A stretch of DNA of 8,830 nt from RUG11867 sp964472425 (lineage in GTDB: Bacteria; Bacillota_I; Bacilli_A; RF39; UBA660): the NCBI GenBank assembly GCA_964472425.1, contig CAYYLF010000063.1:1-8830 (forward strand), written 5' to 3'. The notes beneath the pieces are model-generated. The model saw only the letters and a list, made by a program, of their open reading frames with translations, was not told where the DNA came from and searched no databases. Positions 7,373 to 8,830 of this stretch are shown here, piece after piece. Every line of letters starts with the position of its first letter. Position 1 is the stretch's first letter. A program made the translations under genes and the position numbers.

Positions 7373-7380
7373 TCACCACC
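7373..7380 (-). promoter_or_regulatory. ribosome binding site fixing the start of the iPGM-like gene
   Basis: GGTGGTGA on the minus strand, one mismatch from GGAGGTGA, lies four bases before ATG at 7368. This argues for the ATG over the TTG at 7395 and matches the family's N-terminus (lysines, then a beta strand and VDG). A TGTTATTAT at 7392-7384 resembles an extended -10, but its start site would fall inside this ribosome binding site. Confidence 0.7.
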
Positions 7381-7400
7381 AATATAATAACACAAAACCT

Positions 7401-7471
7401 ACTAATTCTCTACCTTTAGTGGTTTTTCCTACAAATTATGCGGATTTTGACAAAGAAAAAAGAGAATTAGT
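7401..7471. repeat. perfect 11-bp inverted repeat flanking a 49-bp spacer
   Basis: ACTAATTCTCT at 7401-7411 and AGAGAATTAGT at 7461-7471 are exact reverse complements. They bracket the intergenic segment between the truncated ORF and the iPGM-like gene. The 7461-7471 arm is also used by the local terminator hairpin. No flanking target duplication is evident. It may be a tiny non-autonomous element, an operator pair or a long-range RNA stem. Confidence 0.5.
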
Positions 7472-7476
7472 CTCCT
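7452..7476 (-). terminator. small terminator-like hairpin after the truncated ORF
   Basis: On the minus strand AGGAGA (7476-7471) pairs with TCTCTT (7465-7460), with one G-U, around a CTAAT loop that contains the TAA stop. A T-rich run follows (TTTTCTTT). The stem is short, so the efficiency is uncertain. It would separate the accessory module from the iPGM-like/gltX operon. Confidence 0.45.
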
Positions 7477-7997
7477 AAAATGTATGGATTTCCTTGGCTC
7501 CCGTCTCCATCGACTATTTTTATTGAAGAGGAAAGATATAAAGTTGGTCTAACACCAAACGTACGATTTACAGAGCCATATCCAAAATTAAACAATGAAC
7601 CACTTGAAGATACTACAAAAGTAGAAGAATAACTGTCTGGCGAAGATTGAGTCCATTGAGTATCAAAACTACTAAATAACCATCCTGCACTTGGTGTTCC
7701 ACTATCACAATTATATCCATTTGTATAACATATATCATCTACTCCATATGCATATGTATACGAATAGTCACTTGGATACATGAGTCCTATATGTTGCACT
7801 ATATTTTTCGTTCTCTCAAAAGAATAATAATATGAACCCTCTGCTGAACCACTCATTCCGGGATTGTTTCTCCCTGAATTTCCTAAATACCATTTTACTT
7901 TTACAATTCGGTTTTGCGATACGACATTTAATCCTTTTATAGATGTAGAACTACCACTATAATCACCAGTTTGATTATAATAATCTCCATTAGACAT
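7467..7997 (-). pseudogene. 3' remnant of a DUF6273-like or pilin-associated exported protein, cut by the IS element
   Basis: An open frame of 176 codons, rich in Ser, Tyr, Gly and Asn, with no signal peptide or membrane segment. Residues 36-39 (WYLG), 61-62 (ER), 70-77 (IGLMYPSD) and the ending FGVRPTLYLSSS (148-159), then GDGSQGNPYIL (164-174), match the C-terminal module that I recall from large exported or prepilin-type proteins of uncultured Firmicutes; the family name is from memory and uncertain. The N-terminal half such proteins need is missing. The ATG at 7997 has no ribosome binding site and falls three codons after the transposase stop, in sequence that looks like the IS end. Codon use (AAT, GAT, TAT, AGT) is more AT-rich than in the core genes. 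It is best read as a broken gene. Confidence 0.65.
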
Positions 7998-8830
7998 CTT
8001 GCGAAACTAAATATCTAAACAAAAATTATACAAAGAGCAAAGAAAAAGAGCACGCGAAAAGAAAGTATGTTTACGATTTCTATACCGTTCTGATAAGATT
8101 TTAAAAATTTTTAGTTGACTATTGACATGTTCTATTGATATCCTTATGGAGGAAATCAAATGATTCAATTCCTTATCTTGGGCGGTAAGTGGGTGAAGTT
8201 TTGATTTCTTTTTTGGTGTCAAACTATTGGGAAGAATCTTATCTAACCCTTGGTAACCGCTGTCACCAAGCATATAAATGTCTTTATCTATATTCTTAGT
8301 GCTTTCTTTAAAAAGACTAAAGTCGTGAGTACTCCCTTTATCAAAGGCAACGTATGCAATTTTTTTAGTATCTTCTTCTATAATAAGTTGAATCTTCATT
8401 GTATGCTTTTTCTTTTTACCAGAGTAATATTCTCTTTGTATTTCTTGGACTTTTGGTCGCTCAACAATACATTCAGTTACATCTACTAAATACTCCTTGC
8501 TTTTGTCTAATTTTGTTATATCGAAATCCTCTGTCATATAAGAACTCAAAACACTTTCTGACCATATTGTCCAACGATGAGCATTACTTTCATCCAGTCC
8601 AAAATACATTCCTAGTTTTAAGAATGTTGTATAATCTCTTAGATAGCCATACATCAATAGAAGAATATCTTCTACTGACAGTTTGGGTGGACGGCCACCT
8701 CGTCTATGTTTTTCTTTTAGAGCATCTTCTAATACTGCTACTTGAAATTCAAATACTTCTCTTTTTACTCCTGTTAATCTCTTAAATTTTGTATCACTTA
8801 ATCCCTTTAATTCTTCGTACTTCAATTATT
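7992..8830 (-). mobile_element. IS5-superfamily insertion sequence, right part off the window
   Basis: The element contains one transposase gene and little else, as expected for a small IS. The inner boundary is not proven. Just after the transposase stop the sequence TTTCGCAAGATGTC (minus strand, 8005-7992) is less AT-rich than its surroundings and could be the terminal inverted repeat. It would be followed directly by TAA, which fits a TNA-type 3-bp target duplication. The other end lies beyond 8830, so neither the repeat nor the duplication can be confirmed. Confidence 0.65.
8007..8825 (-). CDS. IS5-superfamily DDE transposase (DDE_Tnp_4 type)
   Basis: A 272-residue transposase, close to the usual length for this group. 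The N-terminal part (about 1-90) contains GGRPPKLSVEDILLLM (43-58), typical of the helix-turn-helix region next to DDE_Tnp_4 domains. The catalytic DDE triad is probably D115 (VDVTE), D188 (LGDSGYQG) and E232 (ISIEHVNSQ). KGSTHDFSLF (163-172) and FKILSERYRNRKHTFF (241-256) are also characteristic. No frameshift is seen. The start is a TTG at 8825 preceded directly by an in-frame TAA; the first ATG lies far inside (M58), so either TTG is the true start or an ATG was lost. The ribosome binding site is outside the window. The gene ends in TAG at 8009-8007 and shares its frame with the truncated ORF. Confidence 0.9.
   Translation of the reverse strand: MKYEELKGLSDTKFKRLTGVKREVFEFQVAVLEDALKEKHRRGGRPPKLSVEDILLLMYGYLRDYTTFLKLGMYFGLDESNAHRWTIWSESVLSSYMTEDFDITKLDKSKEYLVDVTECIVERPKVQEIQREYYSGKKKKHTMKIQLIIEEDTKKIAYVAFDKGSTHDFSLFKESTKNIDKDIYMLGDSGYQGLDKILPNSLTPKKKSKLHPLTAQDKELNHLISSIRISIEHVNSQLKIFKILSERYRNRKHTFFSRALFLCSLYNFCLDI

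Noticed and set aside
7384..7392. TGTTATTAT as an extended -10 for the iPGM-like gene
   Set aside because: The start site would fall inside the GGTGGTGA ribosome binding site, so it could not yield a normally translated mRNA.
7398..7466. T-box or other riboswitch upstream of the iPGM-like/gltX operon
   Set aside because: The 70-odd bases are too short and lack the T-box AGGGUGG-type core and a downstream terminator before the start codon.
357..7997. Possible reassignment of TGA, since all visible stops are TAA or TAG
   Set aside because: Six stops are too few, Trp is encoded by TGG, and no conserved gene needs an in-frame TGA to be complete.
8399..8785. Plus-strand frame rich in Leu opposite the transposase, resembling a membrane protein
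   Set aside because: The hydrophobicity comes from reading the antisense of Lys/Glu-rich transposase codons.

Overview
The window looks like a piece of a low-GC Firmicutes chromosome. The evidence is strong Shine-Dalgarno sites, sigma-A type promoters, U-tract terminators, a tRNA-Gly with encoded CCA, a clostridial-style glutamyl-tRNA synthetase of about 550 residues, and a C-terminal protein fragment of a kind I associate with uncultured gut Firmicutes. This placement is inference, not a taxonomic assignment. Every supported gene lies on the minus strand, so transcription runs from high to low coordinates. The standard bacterial code fits: the ORFs are intact, Trp is TGG, and the stops seen are TAA and TAG.

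Layout in transcription order. (1) 8830-7440 is an accessory module: an IS5-superfamily transposase whose element runs off the right edge, followed at once by the 3' remnant of an exported or pilin-like low-complexity protein that the insertion probably cut. (2) 7368-5884 encodes a phosphoglycerate-mutase (iPGM)-fold protein that has lost nearly all the catalytic and metal-binding residues of that enzyme. It appears to share an operon with (3) gltX (5853-4201), 30 bases downstream, which ends in a terminator. (4) 4085-2574 encodes a membrane-anchored, very acidic extracellular protein of unknown function with its own likely promoter and its own terminator. (5) 2480-357 encodes the RNA-binding transcription accessory protein Tex, with a near-consensus promoter. 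(6) 263-190 is tRNA-Gly(TCC) with its own promoter and terminator. (7) The left 120 bases hold a promoter-like extended -10, a small hairpin and a strong ribosome binding site that may open another gene beyond the edge.

The core genes mostly serve translation and transcription (gltX, tRNA-Gly, tex). The odd one is the iPGM-like protein, which looks like a maintained pseudoenzyme, or a re-purposed member of the alkaline phosphatase superfamily, co-transcribed with gltX. I see no CRISPR array, toxin-antitoxin pair, phage gene or defence system, and no stretch over 300 bases without a gene.
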